A DNA stretch of 64,000 bases from Saprolegnia diclina VS20 (GCF_000281045.1 NW_008246073.1:525648-589647); one strand, 5' to 3'; shown: positions 32,874-45,351, numbered from the stretch's first letter. Notes: generated from the sequence alone by a model not told the origin. Numbers and translations: made by a program.

Positions 32874-33866
32874 ATGGTACGGATGGCAAACAGCAGCGCG
32901 GACGAGCCGGACGAGTACGAAGAGGACGAGGAGAAATGGTCGCAGTGGTTCTGCGGCCTCCCTGGCAACGAGTACTTCTGCGAGATCAACCCTGCCTACA
33001 TCGAGGACTCGTTCAACCTCTACGGGCTGCGCGCTATCGTGCCCAACTACCAGGATGCACTCAACATAATCCTCGACTTGACAGGTACTCGATGGCTACG
33101 CCGCCGCCGATGCATCTCACGCCCACGAACCTAGATATCCCGTACGACGAAGACGTGCCGTCGTGCGCCGTGGAGCTCTACGGTCTCATTCACGCCCGGT
33201 ACATTATCACGAGCCATGGCCTCGACGCGATGTTGAAGAAGTACCGCGAGGCTGAGTTTGGCTACTGCCCGCGCGCGCTTTGCGACGGCCAGCCCGTCGT
33301 ACCCGCTGGCATGTATGATGAGCCGCGCAAGGCTGAAATGAAGGTCTACTGCCCCAAGTGCAGAGACTTGTATACGCCTGCAATTGACTTCGAGAGCGCG
33401 ACCAGTACGATACCGCTCTTCTGGGATGCTGAGTCTAACGAGTGTGTTCTGTGTAGTTGATGGCGCCTACTTTGGCTCGACGTTCCCGCACCTCTTCTTC
33501 ATGACGTACAGCAACCTGGAGCCGGCTCCGTCGACGCATCTCTACGTCCCGCGCGTCTTTGGCTACAAGATTCACAGAAAGGGCGCAAACCGACAGCGGC
33601 TCGCGGCAGCATCCTCCAAGATGCTCGAGAATGGCGATGCGACGACAAACGGCCAGGTACTATCGCACGCCCGTGCAAAACATTGATCGATTCATACGAT
33701 GCCCTTGGACAGTAGTTGTGATGCATCCTCCTTTGACCCTTAGCGACGACCAAGCAACGGTTCCAAGTTGGCCAAGGATGATACCAAGGACGACGAGCAA
33801 GGGACGAAGCAGACTACGAGCGATCAAGGCGCGCGGGGCAAGAAGAGGGTCAAGCAGAACGACTGA
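32874..33866 (+). CDS. CSNK2B: Casein kinase 2 regulatory subunit beta
   Basis: Four exons (32874-33084, 33135-33404, 33457-33656, 33744-33866) give 267 residues. The CK2-beta hallmarks are in order: [19 protein letters not shown] near the N-terminus, the acidic patch around it, [10 protein letters not shown], and the zinc-binding Cys pairs CPRALC and CPKCRDLY, then [14 protein letters not shown]. The subunit dimerises through the zinc domain and recruits CK2 catalytic chains and substrates. The last exon encodes a hydrophilic Lys/Asp-rich tail ([13 protein letters not shown]) typical of the variable C-terminus. The intron before it is 87 nt, longer than its neighbours. Start: the ATG at 32874 or a second at 32883 (MANSSADEP). 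Confidence 0.96.
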
Positions 33867-33942
33867 GCCGCCGACCTGCCTTAACGAATTAGCCATCTAA
33901 ACTAATACCAGCTCATCTTCATGTTGCTACTTGTCGTCGCAG

Positions 33943-35397
33943 TTAGAGCTTGGCCAAGACCCGCGTAGCCTCGGCCAGCGAAATCCCTTCGTCTGCGAGG
34001 GCTTGCAGCGCTGGCTCGTAGATATCGCTGGCCACCGGTTGCACGAATCCCTTGTTGGTCACGCGTCCTTGCAACATAAGCTCGACCCCAATTGCAGTCG
34101 TGAGGCCAACTGAGCGCGCCATGAACGTGCTGTCTGCATCCCCGTATCTGCAGAAGCACGTAAGATTGGATCCATGAAAGCCAGTGTACCCCAGAAGCGT
34201 GCCCGTGTGCTCCACGAAGGACCCGTCAGCTTGCTCGACGACGAGAACGTGGCGCATGATGACGAGGTCGCGCTCATGCGGCTGCAGTGTCAGCCTGGCC
34301 TCGAGCCGGCGCGTGAAAGCTTCCAGCGCCGTCGACGCTGGCGCCAACACGCCGCTTTCGTCAAGCCACTGCAAGAAGTGCAACGTCGGGTCGCTCAAGT
34401 GCAAACTCGGAAGCGCTTGGCGGCGTGCTGCCACGAGTGCGCTCCAGGACGTCGCGTCGCCCGTCGGTGTCGAGTCATCGAGGAGCCCGAGAGCAATGCA
34501 CTCGGCGAGGATGGCCGAGAAACCCGCGTAGCGATACGTGCCGCGGGAGATGGACGCGGTGTCCGGAATACCGTAGAGCTCGGCGTACGGGAGTGCGTTG
34601 CCGTTCGGTAATTGCTCCAGCGCGAGCGCGGGAAAGGCGCGCGAAGGCGAAGCGTGCTCCAAGAGGGTGTGACCGGGTACATCGACGACGCGGCCGTCGA
34701 CCTTGTACTTGGCCGGCCGTTGCATCGCCCGCATCGTTCCTATAGAAGATAAGGTCGATGCTGCAAATGCCGTTTGCATCACCGACCCAAAGGTGACCAC
34801 GTAAACTTGTAGCCGATGGGGTTGTTGGCGGCCTCGGGCGCCGGGAGCCCGCCGCAGGTCGACGAGAAGGCATGGACGCGACCGCCAGCAGCGTGGACGC
34901 GAGCGATCATTTGCTTAGCACTCATGTGGTCCTAATGTACGTCCGTTTTGTGAAGCTAAACTATTTGAGAAGGGTCGCCTTACGAGGCCAGGATCAAGAC
35001 CGCATTCGCAGAGAATCGCAATGCCGGCGCCGATCGCGGCCGGCTCGAGGGCTCGGAGACGTGGCGACGCGTAGCTCGCTGTCACGAGCGGTGTCTTGGT
35101 CGCGATGCAGGCGCGTGCGATCGCGAATTGCGCGTCTTCTGGCACCAACGCAGCGACGCACGTTGCTTGGAACTGCTCGAGGCACGCGACGACGGCAGCG
35201 ACGGCCGAAGTCGCGTCCGTGATGCTGAGCTCGTGCGTCTGCAAGTTGAAGCGCCCCATCGCAGCCGCCTTGTCGCGCAACTGCGCTAGCTGTCGAGCGT
35301 CATCAGAAACAAGGACCAGCTGCGTGCCAGCGCTGCGTGTGATCTTCTCGACGAAGGGGAAGGCCACGCGGCCCGATCCAAAGCAGACGACGGCCAT
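33943..35397 (-). CDS. LYS9: Saccharopine dehydrogenase (glutamate-forming)
   Basis: Three exons (35397-34984, 34931-34787, 34739-33943) give 451 residues. The N-terminus MAVVCFGSGRVAFP is a Rossmann nucleotide-binding start with GxGxVA. The marker ECGLDPGLDHMSA, completed across the first intron, and STCGGLPAPEAANNP and YKFTWSPLG are diagnostic of saccharopine reductase. The enzyme interconverts saccharopine with glutamate and aminoadipate semialdehyde in lysine metabolism. In oomycetes, which make lysine by the diaminopimelate route, it more likely serves lysine breakdown; that last point is inference. Length matches the monofunctional enzyme; no lysine-ketoglutarate reductase domain is attached. 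Confidence 0.93.
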
Positions 35398-36024
35398 TGC
35401 GAAATGTCACAGCGAGGTCAAGGGCAAATTGTTGCGTGTTCCCAGCGTTGATCCAAATCACATCGTCATGGGACCAAGTAAAGTCAGCTTACAACAAGCA
35501 CGACTCATAGAGCAAATCTACTGCGGTGTAATGGTGCCTGATTCTGGTCCACTGCAGCTGCCCACGGCACAACCTCAGATTATGATTCCTGGTCTCAGCT
35601 TGGCATCGGCGTGTTCGCGCTTGATTCGAGGACGTGCTGGGTCATATACAGAGCACGTTTGTGCAAGATACCTCTTCCGCCCCTTGAAGTGCAATCGTGG
35701 CACAGGAGTCGCCAACAAGTCCATCCCGAGGCATGCAGTGTACTGCAGTAGTGCGAAGAGGTTTCGTTCATCTTATCAATGCTGAAGCTGATACTTAATA
35801 TGGCCTTGCTAATACTGCTTGCTACCTGGAGCTGTTGGCAAGATCATGCTTTTATGACTCGACTCGATGCCGCTAATGTGCGCTGATGTGCAGCACATTG
35901 GGCACAGACTAGGTGCACGCAAATCCAATCCGGATACAGAACTTCGAAGCCTCAAAAATCGAAGATTCCGGATAGCGCAAGCCAACCACGTGTGGCGAGC
36001 ATTTCCCATATTGCGTCAGCGACG
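35398..36024. promoter_or_regulatory. Intergenic with NMT promoter words
   Basis: About 630 bp between divergent genes. Two TCCGGATA words lie at 35929 and 35967, 96 and 58 bp before the NMT start codon. The rest is AT-richer sequence with no gene or repeat that I can recognise. Confidence 0.4.
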
Positions 36025-37335
36025 ATGGACAAGCAGCAGGTGGCAGCCGCGATCGAAGAGGTCAAGAACAAGGCGGAGCTCGTGACGGTCGAGGAGCAGG
36101 AAGAGTTCCTGCGCGTGCTGAAGCAGCTCAACCTTGTCACGCAGGAGCAGGCGGAACAGCGCATCAAGAAGCAGAACGATGACTACAAGTTCTGGAAGAC
36201 GCAGCCCGTGCCTGCCATTTCGGAGCACCCCACGGAACACGGTGCAATTGACGCGCCCAAGACTGTCGAGGATGTCCGCAAGACGCCGCTCAACATGCCT
36301 GCCGGTTTCGTCTGGTGCGACCTTGACTTGACCAACGAGGTCGAGCTCAAGGAGCTCTACGATCTCTTGTACCAAAACTACGTCGAAGACGACGACAACA
36401 TGTTCCGCTTTGACTACTCGATGGAGTTCCTCAAGTGGGTCCTCCTCTCGCCGGGCTTCCACAAGGACTGGCACGTCGGTGTCCGCAACGAGAAGACTGG
36501 CAAGCTCATGGCTTTCATCGGCGGCTTCCCCACCAAGATCCGCGCCTACGAGAATGTGATGCCGATGGCCGAGATCAACTACCTGTGCGTGCACAAGAAG
36601 CTTCGCGCCAAGCGCCTCGCGCCCGTGCTCATCAAGGAGATCACGCGCCGCGTCAACCTGCGCAACATCTGGCAGGCCATCTACACGGCCGGCGTCGTTT
36701 TGCCGATGCCCGTCTCGAGCTGCCGCTACTTCCACCGGTCGCTGCACCCGAAGAAGCTCATCGACGTTGGCTTCTCGCATCTTGCACCCAACTCGACCAT
36801 GGCTCGCACGATCAAGCAGCTCAAGCTCCCCGATGCGACGTCGACGCCGAACCTCGTGCCCATGGCGCCACGCCATGTCGCGGGCGTCACGGCGCTACTC
36901 CGCACGTACCTCGCCAAGTTTGAGCTCGTCGCCGACATGAACGAGCACGAGGTAGCCCACTGGCTCCTCCCGCGCGCTGGTGTCGTCAGCTCGTATGTTG
37001 TCGAAGACCCGGCCACGCACAAGGTCACGGACCTTGCGAGCTTTTACCACCTCCCATCCACGATCATCGGCAACAAGACGTACAAGACGCTCAACGCGGC
37101 GTACTCGTACTACAACGTCGCGACGACCGTGCCGCTCGTGAAGCTTATGGAGGACCTCCTCATCCTCGCCAAGGAGCAGGAACAGGACGTCTTCAACGCG
37201 CTCAACCTCATGGAGAACACGGAGTTTCTCGAAGAGCTCAAGTTTGGCATTGGCAGCGGCGAGCTCCAGTACTACCTCTTCAACTGGCGTTGCCCGCGCA
37301 TGCCCCACGGCAAGGTCGGCATCGTGCTCCAGTAG
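36025..37335 (+). CDS. NMT1: Glycylpeptide N-tetradecanoyltransferase (N-myristoyltransferase)
   Basis: Single exon, 436 residues from the ATG MDKQQVAAAIEE. Family marks are clear: YKFWKTQPVP, PAGFVWCDLDL, the oxyanion and acyl-CoA region GFPTKIRAYENVMPMAEINY, then CVHKKLRAKRLAPVLI, and the C-terminal GKVGIVLQ in which the terminal carboxylate acts as the catalytic base. The short N-terminal region lacks the long Lys-rich ribosome-binding tract of animal NMT. The enzyme transfers myristate to N-terminal glycines in the cytosol. The C-terminal residue is Gln, as in many non-animal forms. Unusually for this window, it has no introns. Confidence 0.97.
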   Translation: MDKQQVAAAIEEVKNKAELVTVEEQEEFLRVLKQLNLVTQEQAEQRIKKQNDDYKFWKTQPVPAISEHPTEHGAIDAPKTVEDVRKTPLNMPAGFVWCDLDLTNEVELKELYDLLYQNYVEDDDNMFRFDYSMEFLKWVLLSPGFHKDWHVGVRNEKTGKLMAFIGGFPTKIRAYENVMPMAEINYLCVHKKLRAKRLAPVLIKEITRRVNLRNIWQAIYTAGVVLPMPVSSCRYFHRSLHPKKLIDVGFSHLAPNSTMARTIKQLKLPDATSTPNLVPMAPRHVAGVTALLRTYLAKFELVADMNEHEVAHWLLPRAGVVSSYVVEDPATHKVTDLASFYHLPSTIIGNKTYKTLNAAYSYYNVATTVPLVKLMEDLLILAKEQEQDVFNALNLMENTEFLEELKFGIGSGELQYYLFNWRCPRMPHGKVGIVLQ

Positions 37336-37645
37336 GATTAGCGGCCGAGTAGGAATGATAGCGCGTAAAAGTACGACGTGAGATGTACACTCGTCAAGGG
37401 GCTTGCACTCAACCATACTGCCGAGACGATCTTGGCCATTTCAACTGCTAAATGTGAACCATGGTGCCAAGTGATGAGTCCAAGACGGAGGCAAATAAGG
37501 CCAAGGGACTAGGTGCTTCGGGGGCGTGACCAAAAGTAGGCTGTCGTGCTGCCACGTCATTCGCGTGGTTTCGCGGGCCGTTGCGACGGGGTGCGTTTCG
37601 AGCTCAAAATACCTCTGTGACGACGCCCAAATTCACTTTTCAGAC
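37336..37645. other. Short intergenic stretch
   Basis: About 310 bp between the same-strand NMT and kinesin genes. An open frame runs in from 37526 ahead of the kinesin ATG, but the first 40 codons (TKSRLSCCHVIRVVS) look unlike the kinesin tail, so I treat it as 5' UTR. Nothing else is seen. Confidence 0.5.
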
Positions 37646-40262
37646 ATGTCGAGCCGCAGCATCTCGTTCTCGCGGCCGGCGACGTACAACCCCGAGCTTG
37701 TGCGCAAGGCGACGTTCGAAGACGACGATGACGCGGTGCGGCGGCGCCAGATGAAGGAAGAACTCGGCCTTGACGACGACGACGCAATGCTCGAGCAGCC
37801 AAAGACGTCCTCCAACAACGCCGAGTGGCAGCAAAAGTGCGAGGACGCGCTCGCCAAGCTCCGCGTCGCCATCGAAAACGAAGAGAAGGCGCAGAGCTCG
37901 CTCAGCAAACTCCAACTCCTGAGCAAATCCCAGACCGCGATTCTCAAGACGACGTTCGACAAGAAACTCAAGGCCAAAGAGTCGCTCGTGCAAGACCTGT
38001 TGTACGCCATCTCGCAGCACGAGACCAAGCTACGCGCCGGCGGTATCGCTTTTGACCCCGTCGACACGGAACTCGCCGAGGCATCCGCGACAGCAGCGTC
38101 CACCAAGGACGACGGTGGCGACGATCCGCTTGGCAGCCTCCGCGCCGAGATTGACGCCCTCACGGAGCAGAACCTTCAACTCAAGAAGCAGCTGCGCGCT
38201 GACACGACAGCGGGTTCAAAGAGCTCCAGTAGTGATGCAAGCGGACTTCAAAAGAAGGTTGCGACGCTCGAGTCAGAGAAGCAAAACCTCCTCGCGCTTC
38301 TGAAGGACGCCCAGACCAAGTTGAGCAAAGCCAAGGACGCGCCTCTGCCTCCCGCCGCCCCGGATACCAATATCGATGCCGCAGCCCAAGCGGCGCAAAA
38401 AAAGGTATGCAGCAGGGCGATGATGTCGATGGTGCCATGTGGTCGCCCGTGTAGCTGGAAGTCGCGCTCCAAGCTTCGGCCAAGAAGGTAGTTGGCGGGT
38501 CGGCAAGTTGGGCAGACGTTGTATTGATGCGAATAGATTGCGTCCCTGGAGCAAGAACTCGCAGCGGCCAAGAAAGCAGCCACCGTTGTTGCTGTACCAG
38601 CGTCGGAAGTGCAGCCCACCACGTCCGTGGCCGACCAAGTGCAATTCGATACCTTTAAAAGCACTTTTCTTACCTGCGATTATAGGCCAGAATCACGCAG
38701 CTCGAAGCCGATCTCGCAGCGGCCAAGGTTGCGGCGTCCGAGATGGAGGCAACCTACGTCGCCAAGCACGAAAAGCTCAAGCAAACAGCCGAAGCCGAAC
38801 TGAACAAGCTAAAGGACCAGGCGAAGAAGTCTATTTTGGATCTGCGGAAGAAGCTCGAAACTAACTCCAAGAGCAGTTCGCAGCTCCAGACCAAGCTCGC
38901 GGCGGCCAAAACGCAGCTGGCTGCGCAACGCCAGGACCTCGCCACGCTGCGAACGGGCGTCAGTGGCCTCGTGACGCAATTCCCGGCGGCGGCCAAAGAC
39001 ATCGCATCCAAAATTGAGGCGCGCGTCAAGGTGCAAGCCGACGCGCTCGCTGGTGTTGTCGACAATTACCGGCGCGAAATGAAGGAGCGAAAGCGCCTCT
39101 TCAACCTCGTGCAGGAGCTCCAGGGCAACATCCGCGTGCTGTGTCGGTTCCGACCCATCTCCAAGTCGGAGCTCGCGAATGGAAGCAAGGTCGTCGCCAA
39201 GTTCAACGGCCCCGAGGAGGTCTCGCTCGCGGGCGACAAGGGCAAGTCGAAAACGTATGAGTTTGAGCATGTATTTGACATGCAATCGACGCAAGACCAG
39301 GTTTTTGCGCAAGTCAAGGTACGACTGATGATTTTCTGTCAACGCCACAGCGTATCATCGACTCTAGCCGCTCATTACGTCCGTCCTCGACGGCTACAAT
39401 GTGTGCATTTTTGCGTACGGCCAGACTGGGTCGGGCAAGACGTTTACGATGTCGGGATCCACTGAGAACCCGGGCATCAACCCGCGCGCGCTCACGGAGC
39501 TCTTTGCGCTCAAGCAGAGCCGGAAGCAAGAGTACAGTGACGAAATCCAAGTGAGCATCATGGAAATCTATAACGAAGTGATCCGCGACCTTCTCGCAGA
39601 AAACGCTGCGACGACGTACGCACACGAGCCATACATGCATTCATGTGGCTATAGGAACCTCTCGGTGCGCCAAGGCCCGAACGGCAACTTTGTGCAGGGC
39701 TTGACGATGCTCGCCGTGGCTAACGCCAATGACGTCTTCAACCTCATCACGCGCGGCAACCAAAACCGCGCGACGTCTGCGACGGATATGAACGAGCACA
39801 GCTCTCGGTCGCACTCGATCCTTTCCGTGTACATCAAGAGCACCAACGTCCTCACCAACGCGGTTGCTACGGGCAAAGTATCTTGTGTGGGATCTATCGG
39901 CATAGCTAATGACGATTCGGTAGCTGCACTTGGTCGACTTGGCGGGCTCGGAGCGCCTCTCCAAGACGGGCGCCGAGGGGCAGCGGCTCAAGGAGGCGCA
40001 AAACATCAACCAATCGCTGTCGACGCTCGGGAATGTCATTCAGGCGCGCGCCAACAAGCAAAAGCACGTGCCGTACCGCGACTCGTCGCTGACGTACCTC
40101 CTCCAAGACTCGCTTGGCGGCGACTCCAAGACGCTCATGGTCGCGTGCTCGTCGCCCGTTGACTACAACGCCGAAGAAACCTTCTGCACGCTCAACTTTG
40201 CGGCTCGGACGCGGTCGGTCGAGATGGGCAAAGCATCCAAGAACGTCGCGTCGACCAAGTAG
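37646..40262 (+). CDS. Kinesin-14, C-terminal motor
   Basis: Seven exons (37646-38404, 38455-38487, 38537-38638, 38686-39318, 39368-39615, 39655-39877, 39924-40262) give 778 residues. The second exon is only 33 nt ([11 protein letters not shown]) inside the coiled coil. The first 440 residues are tail and coiled coil. The neck-motor boundary reads [17 protein letters not shown], the signature of C-terminal motors. The ATPase motifs are GQTGSGKT (P-loop), NEHSSRSH (switch I) and VDLAGSERL (switch II). Kinesin-14s walk to microtubule minus ends and act in spindle organisation. It converges with the STAG gene, 87 bp from stop to stop. Confidence 0.95.
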
Positions 40263-40349
40263 GAGGAGTGAGTCGACAAGCAGATGCACCGTAATGCAAA
40301 ATGTGTGAAGCAAACAAAATATATTGGCCAGTGTCGCAGCGAAACGATG

Positions 40350-43300
40350 CTACCCCGTCTTTCGTCTCTTGGTGCGGAAGCTCGCGACCTCGTCATCGTC
40401 GTCCGAGACCATCGTTGGGGCATCCTCCTCGACTTGGGCAACATTCTCATCAACGTCGTTGGCCTCGGTCTCTTCCTCATCGTCCTTGGTCTCTTCCTCG
40501 TCGTCCTTGGTCTCTTCATCGTTCTCCTTGGTCTCATCCTCGTCGTCCTTGGTCTCTTCCTCGTCGTTCTTGGTCTCTTCCTCGTCGTCCTTGGTCTCTT
40601 CCTCGTCGTCCTTGGTCTCTTCCTCGTTCTCATTCGCCTCGACTTCCTCCTCGTCGGCATTCTCATCGTCGGCGGAGGCCTCGCTGCTCATCTTGACGTT
40701 TGGTGTCTCCTTGAGGTCGAACACCTCATCATCCGAGTCGGGCGCTGAGCGGATGCGGCTGCTTCGTCGCGTCGGCTGGGCCTCGGGACCGCGACGACGC
40801 TTCCGAATCGTGACGTTCGAGACCGTGGGGTTGGTCGCAGCGGTGTCGTCGTCGTCGTCGTCAGACAAGGACGTTGCCCGGCGACGCTTTTTGGGCGTCG
40901 GGACACTGGAAGACTCGCTTGACTTGGGCCCGGCTCCCGTAAAGACGGTGTAAAACTCATCGAGAAAGCCATCAACGTCAGTCGTGTCGTCAACAAGGCG
41001 GCTGCGAAGGGCATCAAAATGTTCCTGGAGCTCCTTCATCGCCGCTTTCTCGAGACGGTACAAGTACGGTTTGAGAAGCTGGAGAAATCCGACATGCTCG
41101 TCCAGCGGTGACAACAGTGAGACGCGGAGTCCCTCAAAGAGGAACTTGAGATAGCTGCCCCGCAACGACACCGGAAGTTTCACACCGAGAGACTGGCTCA
41201 GCGCCTTGGCGAGATCGATGGCTGTTTGCGGTGAGTCCTCGAAGGTGTGGCGCAGCGCCACCATCTGCACTTCAAGCAGCTTCACCGGCGAGAGCGAGCT
41301 CAAGAGTTTCCCGAACGCCTTGGCGATCGGACGAAGGCCTGCGTACGTCACGAGTCGGAGCACGGAAGCGGCTTGGCGCTTGTTTTGAGGATTCCAAATG
41401 GACGCACTCGCGAGCGCCACAACCACGTCCCGCTGCGCGTTTTCGTCCTCGTCGTCACTCTCGAGCGCGCGCTCGTAGAATGATTGGCTTAACGCAAGAA
41501 GGTTCGGATGTGGCTTGTACGCTACAATGTCCAGAGGCGGCGCGAGCGCAACAAACTTCTCGACACACAAGCAGCGGACATCGCAAAGCGCCTTGAACGC
41601 CTCAAGTTGCACCGCTTGGATCTCGGCCCAGTGCGGCGCGTCTTCGTCAAGCTCATCATCGAGCACGTCGTGCACGTTGAGTGTGTCGCGCGTCACGCGC
41701 TGCTTGAGGTGCATCGAAAGGAGCTGCAAAAGCGCGTCTTCCAGGGCATGTCGGCGTCGAAGAACTTTCTGAATATGAGTGTCGACGTCGTCAGGCACCT
41801 CGCTCTTCTCAAGCATATCAAAGACGGGCGTTGTCGCCCAGAGGAGGTCCTTGAGCACAATGTTGAGCGCGTACTTGATCGCGAGCGCGTCGCCGGCAAA
41901 GTGGGTGCTACGGTCCGCGATAAACTCGAGCAGCAACGTCCGGTCTGTCGCCTTGAGGTACTCGCGCAGGTCGAGGTATCCGCCGAGAAAGCTCAGGCGG
42001 GCGAGCCACGCCCGAAGCGTGAACTGCTCGTCGTCGTCGAGGTTGCGCTGACGGATGAGCGTTGCGCACTGGTCGACGCCTTCCTGTGCGATCGCAAAGA
42101 GAACGACGTCCACGTCGCGCTTGAGCGTTGTGTTGCTGCTCTCTGCCATGTAGTGGAACGCGCTCGAGAGCGCGTCCAAGAAGGGCTCTTCCGAGTACGT
42201 AATATAGACCTGCTTGAGACGCTGCAGGAGCATCTCGACGTGCTCGTGGTGTTGGTTGATGTTCGACGCGTTCCAATTGAGGAGCGAGAGCCACTGCAGG
42301 AGCAAGCACACCTTTTCCGAGTCGGCCTGAAAACGCATCATAAAGTGCGGCAGCTCGCGGCAAAAGTAAATCGATGCTGGCTCCTACGCATGCTTGTTTA
42401 TCTAGCACCCAAAATAATGATAATTCCGTACCTCATCTGACGTCTTCTTGCGCGAGCTTGCTTTGCGCGCTTTTGGTGCCGACTCGTCTTCTGAAAGCTG
42501 CTTGAGCACGGCGGCGATCAGCTGGATCAAGATAGTCTACGTAGAGTGAAATCAACATTCATAATGGCAGCGCTGGCACATACCTGTTGCTCGGACGTGA
42601 GGGCGGGGTCTTGCGAGTCCGAGCCGAGTAGCTTGGCCAAAAGCCGCCAGTTCTGGATCACCTCTAAAGATTGATGCGTGAGCGCGCGTATCCCATATAT
42701 TCTAAACCGTACGACAATCTTCAAGGTCCCAAAAAGCCCCGACGAGGGTCTCCATCGGTCGCTCGATCTCGCCAAGGGACTCCATGTACTCGTCGGCAAA
42801 CTCGATAAGTGCGATGGCTTGCGTCGTCAGCTGCGCCTCGGAGAGCTCTTTTTGACGGCTGACACCGAACGCATCGTACTGAAGACATGCAAACTCTGCC
42901 GCAGCCTTGGAAATGCGGTCATCTTGGTCGTAAAAGACAAGACGCTCGACGACCGTCAAGTCGCAATCGTCACCAAGCATGTCGAGTCTACTGAAAGCGT
43001 CAGATCCACAACAATCTGTATATCGTCTACCGATCAATCTTGGCGACCAAGTGGATCGCACGCAGGACCACATCATCGTCAACGTCGTCGCACATTTCGA
43101 GGTAGCGGCGCAAGAAGCGAGCGTTGAATGCCTCGAGCTTTGATGGCTTCGCCGACTAGATCCGCGCAATTGCATCAGCGGCGTACAAAGCGACCTGCCG
43201 TCGTACCTCGTAAATGCCTTGGAGTGCCTCGAGCACGGCGACGCGGACCTTGGCGTGCTTGTCGTTGAGCATCCAACCCAAGTACTTGAGGTAGTTGTCT

Positions 43301-45119
43301 TCAAGAAACACGTCCGGCATGCGCTGAATCCATGCACCGAGCGCCGCGACAGATGCGGCGCGCACTTCGGGCATAATGTCGCGGTAACGGTGTACGATAA
43401 CACCCTTGAAGAGCATGTCGATGGCCGCCATGATCTTCTTGCGCTGCGTGTCGTACTTGGTCTTAGTCTCGTGCAACTTCTTGAACTTGGGTGTCTTTTT
43501 GGGTGTGTCCTTGAGCTTCTTAGCTTCGGCGGTGTACTGGCGCGCGATCGGCGCCATTTGGTCCCGCACCAAGCGCGCGCGGTCGACGAGGGCTTTGCCA
43601 ATCTCGTACGCGGCCACGGTCGACGTATGACGCACGGCCCGGACTTCAGCGCTATATCCACGTGATATAACACACGGATAGTGACGGCTGTGTCAAACCT
43701 GGAAAGCGTCGTGAGCCAATCGATGCAGTTCTCAACCACGTCCGTTAACTGGAACGTCTCGCTGTCCCAGCACTCGACGACAAATTGCTCCCAGAACTCG
43801 GCAAACGACGACTTGAAGTAGCGGTACACCTAATCCAATGATTTGGATCTACTGGAACAGCGATAGGAATGATACCTTCGTCTTGGACACGATCGGGTAG
43901 TTGAGATCCTTGGAGGCCTCGAGGTCGACCACAATCGCGTCCACGAGCGCGCCCATGTCCAATTCTTCAATGTCGTCGTCGTCCTTAATCGACTTGGAGG
44001 CGGCGCCGCACGATTGCAATAGAAAGTTGAGCAGCTCGCGGCTAGCAGCTTCGGTATCACTTTCGTAGCGACTGCGCCAGCCTTGAAGCAAGTCGGGGAT
44101 ACTGCACGTGCCTTCTCGCACAGCTTCAAAGAGGTCTTTGTCGACTTCGTCATCCGACTCTTCCTTCTTGCGACCACCCTTGCCCTTGACGGCCTTCATT
44201 TTCGGGTTCAACGTACGTGCGTTGGGCCGCGGTGCACGATGCGGTCGAACCCTAGAATGCACATATGTAAGACGAGCAAAATACAAAAGAAAAAGGGTAG
44301 GTACGAGCTGGATTCGACCGCGGCGGCTGTTGCCATGGCTGCAATCGACGGCGACTTGTACGTTGGGGCTGGGTTGCGAGTACGCGCGCTGCGTCGCTGC
44401 GTCGACGTCTTCGTCTCTTCTTCTTCGTCGTATTCAGAGACGTCGCTCTCGTTGGCATCTTCTTCAATTGCGCTGGGCTCGGACGTCGCTTTGTTTGGCG
44501 TCGTGGATTTCGCAGGCGTCGTCGCCTTGCTGCGCCGCGTCGCACGCGCGCGTCCGGGGGTAATCTTCGCCTCCTCGGCAGGCTCGACATGTTCCGTTGC
44601 AGACTTGTCGCTGTCGCTGGGATCGTCTTGGGACACGTCCATCGCCGCCGCGTTTCGTGACGAACGTCGAGTTGCCGCCATCTTACTTGGCGTCGAAGAC
44701 TTAGTAGCGCCCTTCCCCGAGCGTCCCCGAGCGCTAGACGCCGCTGGTTCTGGTGATTCGTCGTCTGTGCTCTCATCTGCCTTGCGGGACGACGTTGCCT
44801 GCTTCTTCGTGGCGCGGACTGGCGTCTCGGTCGGAGGTACATCGTCCTCGTCCGACTCCTGTGATGGCTCCTGCACCTCGGTCGCCTTTCGAGCACGCTT
44901 CACCGGCTGCTTGCGCACGTCGGGGGCTTCGGATGACGCAGCATCGTCCTCGTCCGAGGCCAGGGGCTTTCCTCGCACACGCTTGGACCCGCGGGTCACG
45001 GGCGCTTCATGCTCGGCTTCGTCATCCCCCTTCTTGGGCGCTTCCTTGCGTCCTCGACCGCCCGGCTTCGTCGTCGCTTCCTTCGCCGAAGCGGCCTTCG
45101 CCCGCGTTCCTCGGACCAT
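40350..45119 (-). CDS. SCC3: Cohesin subunit STAG/SCC3
   Basis: Nine exons (45119-44305, 44251-43876, 43829-43699, 43651-43207, 43155-43031, 42987-42713, 42663-42584, 42536-42432, 42383-40350) give 1,461 residues. The STAG core is clear: WGSRYESDTE-like helices, YFKSSFAEFWEQFVVEC, then VRAVRHTSTVAAYEIG and the stromalin helices (EVRAASVAALGAW, LDDKHAKVRVAVLEAL). It binds the RAD21 kleisin and supports sister-chromatid cohesion. Exon 1 encodes about 270 disordered residues rich in Lys, Arg, Ser and acidic patches; its 53-nt intron joins in exact phase to the conserved part, so I treat it as one gene. The C-terminus has about nine EEETKDD repeats and a basic tail. A start codon nearer the core (44199) remains possible. 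Confidence 0.9.
40476..40650. repeat. 21-bp coding minisatellite in the STAG tail
   Basis: Tandem near-copies of ggtctcttcctcgtcgtcctt, about eight units, encode the acidic EEETKDD heptads of STAG on the minus strand. On the plus strand the same repeat gives a hydrophobic periodic frame (LFLVVLG), which is an artefact. Confidence 0.9.
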
Positions 45120-45351
45120 CGCTGCTGCGGTCCCTCGGCAACTGAAAATGCCAAAATTAAATTCCGTGCGGTCAACCACGATTCCACCGCGAATTCAAAT
45201 ACCCACGGTTTAGTTTGCTACAAATGCCCATATATTTTTAAAACAACTTTGATAATTCAAAGCGCGCCAAATCCCGCTCGACGCCGAGTGCGCGAGTATT
45301 ATCCGGATCCGTTAACTGGAAAAAGATCGCGTTTTTCGATCGACGGCCGAG

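Noticed and set aside
40284-40748. Hydrophobic plus-strand frame with LFLVVLG repeats, resembling a membrane protein
   Set aside because: It is the complement of the EEETKDD minisatellite of STAG. The periodic hydrophobicity is a by-product of the repeat.
43138-43160. In-frame TAG inside the STAG coding region, at first seeming a disabling stop
   Set aside because: The TAG is the acceptor end of a 51-nt GT-AG intron (43156-43206). Splicing joins GIYE to SAKPSKLEAF in frame.
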